From Telopea speciosissima (taxonomy: Eukaryota > Streptophyta > Magnoliopsida > Proteales > Proteaceae): a stretch of 64,000 nucleotides of DNA. Both the position numbers and the translations under genes were made by a program. The notes under the pieces are model-generated. The model ran no database searches, was not told the origin of the DNA, and saw only the letters and a program-made list of their open reading frames with translations. The stretch's first letter is position 1. The number at the start of each line of letters is the position of its first letter. Below, one piece after another: positions 62,301 to 64,000 of this stretch. The DNA lies in contig NC_057916.1 of NCBI RefSeq assembly GCF_018873765.1, forward strand, positions 25,281,001 to 25,345,000. Direction: 5' to 3'.

Positions 62301-63642
62301 TTATGTTTATATCATAGTTCGAAATCTCAGTCGAAACCACAGAGATTTCAACCCCCCCCCCCAAAAAAAAAAAAAATCAGTTTCGACGAAGGTCAAAACG
62401 ACGGTAGGAATGCAGGGTTTGGACTGAATTTGAGCCCAAATTTCATTAATGACTTGTTTCGGTACAAAACAGTGCATATAAAAAAGCACTGTTATGACCG
62501 AAATGAGTCGAGACCCATTTCATGAGTTTCCAGTGGTTTCGCCATTAGATGGGGGAAACTCTAGGGTTGGGGGGGGGGGGGGAAACAGATTTGATATTTT
62601 TGACCAAATCACCTATACATTGTTTTTTATCGAACAAAGTGTTGGGGACTACTACAACTCACCTACAGCGACTTGCGGCATTTGAACAAGATTTTTGTAA
62701 GATTCAAACTAGGTATTTTATCCTTTTTCCCGAAAGGTTTTGAGCCTTCCCGGAATTCTATGTGGTACTAGCATAGAGTTGGAGGAACAGTTTCATAGGG
62801 GTGTTTTAAACTTTTAATCTTAGTTATACACTTGTACTTGACTACTTTTAACAGAATTAACACTTGTGTTCTTGTACTTGTAACGGGTTCGAGTCTGGAA
62901 ACAGCCTCTCTGTGAAAGCATAAGGTTGCAGACATTATGACCCTTCCCAGACCCTGGAGTGGCGGGAGCCTCGTGCACTGGGTATGCCCTTTTTTTGTAT
63001 TCTTGTACTTGTAACACTTTGATATTGTGTAATATTAAATGGTTTTTCTTCATTCCTAATTCATATTTTAATTGTTTTCATTAAATTTTGTATGTTCTAA
63101 TACTAAATTATGTGTAGATTAGGCTATAGTTGAGAAAGTATTCAGAAGGGTACGACATACACTACGTCACTACCAACCTAGGGTACGAAACCAAACTACT
63201 ATGTTGGGCATTTCTTTTTACAATCTAAAGGTTCCAATATGTTTAAAAATGCTCAATTTTGCCTTGAGTATGGCCATTTGACCACCAAAATGGCCAGATG
63301 AAACATGCAGGGGTTTCGCTCGAAACCCACCTCTTAATAGGCAAACCAATCCAGATCCCACCTCTGTTAATACGATACGAGTTCATTTAAGTTTCTTTTG
63401 CAGATATTAATCAGGATACAATGAAAAGCAAGGCATAAACTACTTAAAACCAGATGAATTGAAGTCATCGTTATAAAATGCAATTATATAGAAGTACCTG
63501 CCGAAGAGATTTGCAACATCTTCACATTCACGAGAATTGTAGAACCAAATGCCATTAACTTCTTGAGAAGCATTCCTGTACAACAGATACGGAACCTGTA
63601 CTTCATACTCAAAATCTCCTAATAGATTCTCCACCAAATTGT
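53336..63642 (-). CDS. DCP1: mRNA-decapping enzyme subunit DCP1, 3' part (5' exons beyond right edge)
   Basis: DCP1 activates DCP2 in removing the mRNA cap and is found in cytoplasmic P-bodies. Five exons are visible: 63642-63498, 60072-60016, 59180-59057, 55151-54678, 53392-53336. All are bounded by AG/GT and joined in frame. They encode the second half of the EVH1 domain (NLVENLLGDFEYEVQVPYLL, SQEVNGIWFYNSRECEDVAN), a linker (SKLPPKPKVSSSK), the conserved motif EFEELEAVPTMAVMEGPLEP and FVNFFS. A Pro/Ser-rich region (MPTAPPLHPP, LLQPFPPPTPPPSLTPTSSS) leads to the C-terminal trimerisation helix (GPVINRDKVRDALLRLVQDN, FIDMVYREILNAHYS). About 284 residues are present. The missing N-terminal ~80 residues should lie right of 64000. 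Two introns (55152-59056 and 60073-63497) are several kb long because of repeats. Confidence 0.93.
54678..55151 (-). CDS. DCP1: DCP1 exon, Pro/Ser-rich region and start of trimerisation helix
   Basis: 158 codons from AAISLGNASNATISGQGHQS to RDALLRLVQ. It contains the conserved LLQPFPPPTPPPSL motif. The acceptor ttttggcag and the donor gtattt flank it. Confidence 0.92.
55152..59056. other. DCP1 large intron with repeats
   Basis: 3.9 kb. 56270-56650 has several ttagggtttt/ttagggttt words. 57790-58080 looks LTR-like (gggcct-rich, TATA-like cctataaattgggg near 57920). 58396-58412 is a GT microsatellite. 58500-58640 is another LTR-like T-rich piece with tttatataagtaagg. No coding exon is seen. 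Confidence 0.45.
59057..59180 (-). CDS. DCP1: DCP1 exon, conserved central motif
   Basis: Encodes EFEELEAVPTMAVMEGPLEP through PDDSSFVNFFS, a block strongly conserved among plant DCP1 proteins. It ends in phase 0 before gtatgt. Confidence 0.92.
60016..60072 (-). CDS. DCP1: DCP1 exon, linker
   Basis: Encodes RILNAYSKLPPKPKVSSSK with split codons at both ends that match the neighbouring exons (AG|G and AG|T). Confidence 0.9.
61507..61931. repeat. 214-bp tandem duplication in a DCP1 intron
   Basis: 61507-61720 and 61721-61931 both run from actgttctctcattcc-like sequence through actttctggatgttgg and aagcaaagaatatgataaaa to cccattcaaacc. They differ by scattered substitutions and small indels. 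Confidence 0.92.
62588..62800 (+). repeat. Dispersed repeat, copy A
   Basis: gatttgatatttttgaccaa, aacaaagtgttgg, catttgaacaagattttt and attctatgtggtacta recur in the same order at 63788-64000. Confidence 0.85.
62885..62999 (+). mobile_element. 5'-truncated Au-type SINE with 16-bp target duplication
   Basis: gggttcgagtctggaaacag starts at the B box and continues cctctctgtgaaagcataag, acattatgacccttcccaga, ggcgggagcctcgtgcactg, ggtatgccctttttttg. This is the body of the plant Au-type SINE. The 16-bp word ttcttgtacttgtaac lies at 62869-62884 and again at 63000-63015, proving insertion. The A-box end is missing. Confidence 0.9.
63498..63642 (-). CDS. DCP1: DCP1 exon, end of EVH1 domain
   Basis: The acceptor gtggacag precedes 63642 and the donor follows 63498 (GGCAG then gtactt). 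The exon has 47 full codons plus two bases at each end. The start completes the Asp of DNLVENLLGD, so an upstream exon ending in G is required. Confidence 0.92.
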
Positions 63643-63787
63643 CTGTCCACATAGGTATGTAGAGACTTGTTAAAATAATATATAAATAAATGATGAGGGA
63701 ACAATATATGAAAGTTGTCACCACAAAGTGATAACTACATAAAATCAGATGACTTGGAAAACTCAAAAAAAAAAAACAAAAAACCAA

Positions 63788-64000
63788 GATTTAGCATTTT
63801 TGACTAAATCACATACATTTCTTGGCGGAACAAAGTGTTGAAAACTACTACAACGCATCTACAGCAATGATTTACCGCATTTGAGCAAGACTTGTGCAAG
63901 ATTCTAACTTAAAGGGATACCCTTTTTTCCCATTGGTTTCAACCCTTTCCAGAACTCTATGTGGTACTGACATAAAATTGGAAGAACGGTTTTGTACGGA
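63788..64000 (+). repeat. Dispersed repeat, copy B (runs off the window)
   Basis: Same order of words as 62588-62800: gatttagcatttttgactaa, aacaaagtgttgaaaactac, catttgagcaagacttgtgc and aactctatgtggtactgac. Together the two copies flank the DCP1 exon at 63498-63642. Confidence 0.85.

Larger units (their letters stand above)
60073..63497. other. DCP1 intron with tandem duplication, SINE and dispersed repeats
   Basis: 3.4 kb. It contains the 214-bp tandem duplication at 61507-61931, the SINE at 62885-62999, and repeat blocks near 62300-62360, 62588-62800 and 63100-63370. A minus-strand open stretch at 60693-60962 has no family resemblance. Confidence 0.5.

Noticed and set aside
1..64000. CRISPR arrays, operons, rRNA or intact tRNA genes
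   Set aside because: None seen. The tRNA-like boxes at 43720-43800 and 62885 belong to SINE-type elements, not complete tRNA genes, and the sequence is a plant nuclear region.

Overview
This window looks like a nuclear chromosome segment of a flowering plant. It holds spliced genes with close plant relatives (Mediator subunit MED7, an F-box protein with a membrane tail, an SDS22-type leucine-rich-repeat protein and the decapping factor DCP1). They sit in AT-rich DNA crowded with plant transposable elements: Ty3/gypsy chromovirus, Ty1/copia, LINE, an Au-type SINE, MITE-like elements and a Pack-MULE-like element. The species cannot be named from the sequence.

Layout. 1-1634 is the 3' end of a LINE. 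2603-34176 (+) is MED7. Its first coding exon (2603-2740) is separated by about 30 kb from its last three exons (33361-34176). The intervening DNA carries a Ty1/copia element (4543-26311) whose 5' LTR is split by a complete Ty3/gypsy chromovirus (5430-18754, exact 5-bp target duplication, LTRs of about 2.8 kb). Further right are a second, broken copia element (27536-30835) and several MITE-like or LINE-derived fragments. One MED7 exon, needed to keep frame, could not be found. The chromovirus carries an unusual antisense gene between its primer-binding site and gag, resembling the putative plant transposon protein (Transposase_32) family.

34177-41134 is a repeat-rich intergenic region. 41135-42192 (+) is an F-box gene whose C-terminal transmembrane tail is out of frame. 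44859-48803 (-) is a complete ten-exon LRR gene, 487 residues, with every splice site canonical. 49073-50271 is a Pack-MULE-like element with about 300-bp inverted termini and a captured piece of a phosphoserine aminotransferase gene. 53336-63642 (-) is the 3' part of DCP1; its 5' exons lie beyond the right edge. Its introns hold a 5'-truncated SINE with a 16-bp target duplication, a 214-bp tandem duplication and other repeats.

The host genes are housekeeping factors of transcription (MED7), mRNA decapping (DCP1), probable ubiquitin ligation (F-box) and protein interaction (LRR); nothing suggests they work as a cluster. A recurring exchange of CTG or CAG for CG-type sequence between LTR copies, seen only in the transposons, suggests a base-calling artefact at methylated sites. 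That would make frameshifts in these elements unreliable as evidence of decay. No clearly new multi-gene system is visible. The most unusual items are the MED7 split, the antisense gene in the chromovirus, the Pack-MULE-like capture and the CWG-linked sequence discrepancy.
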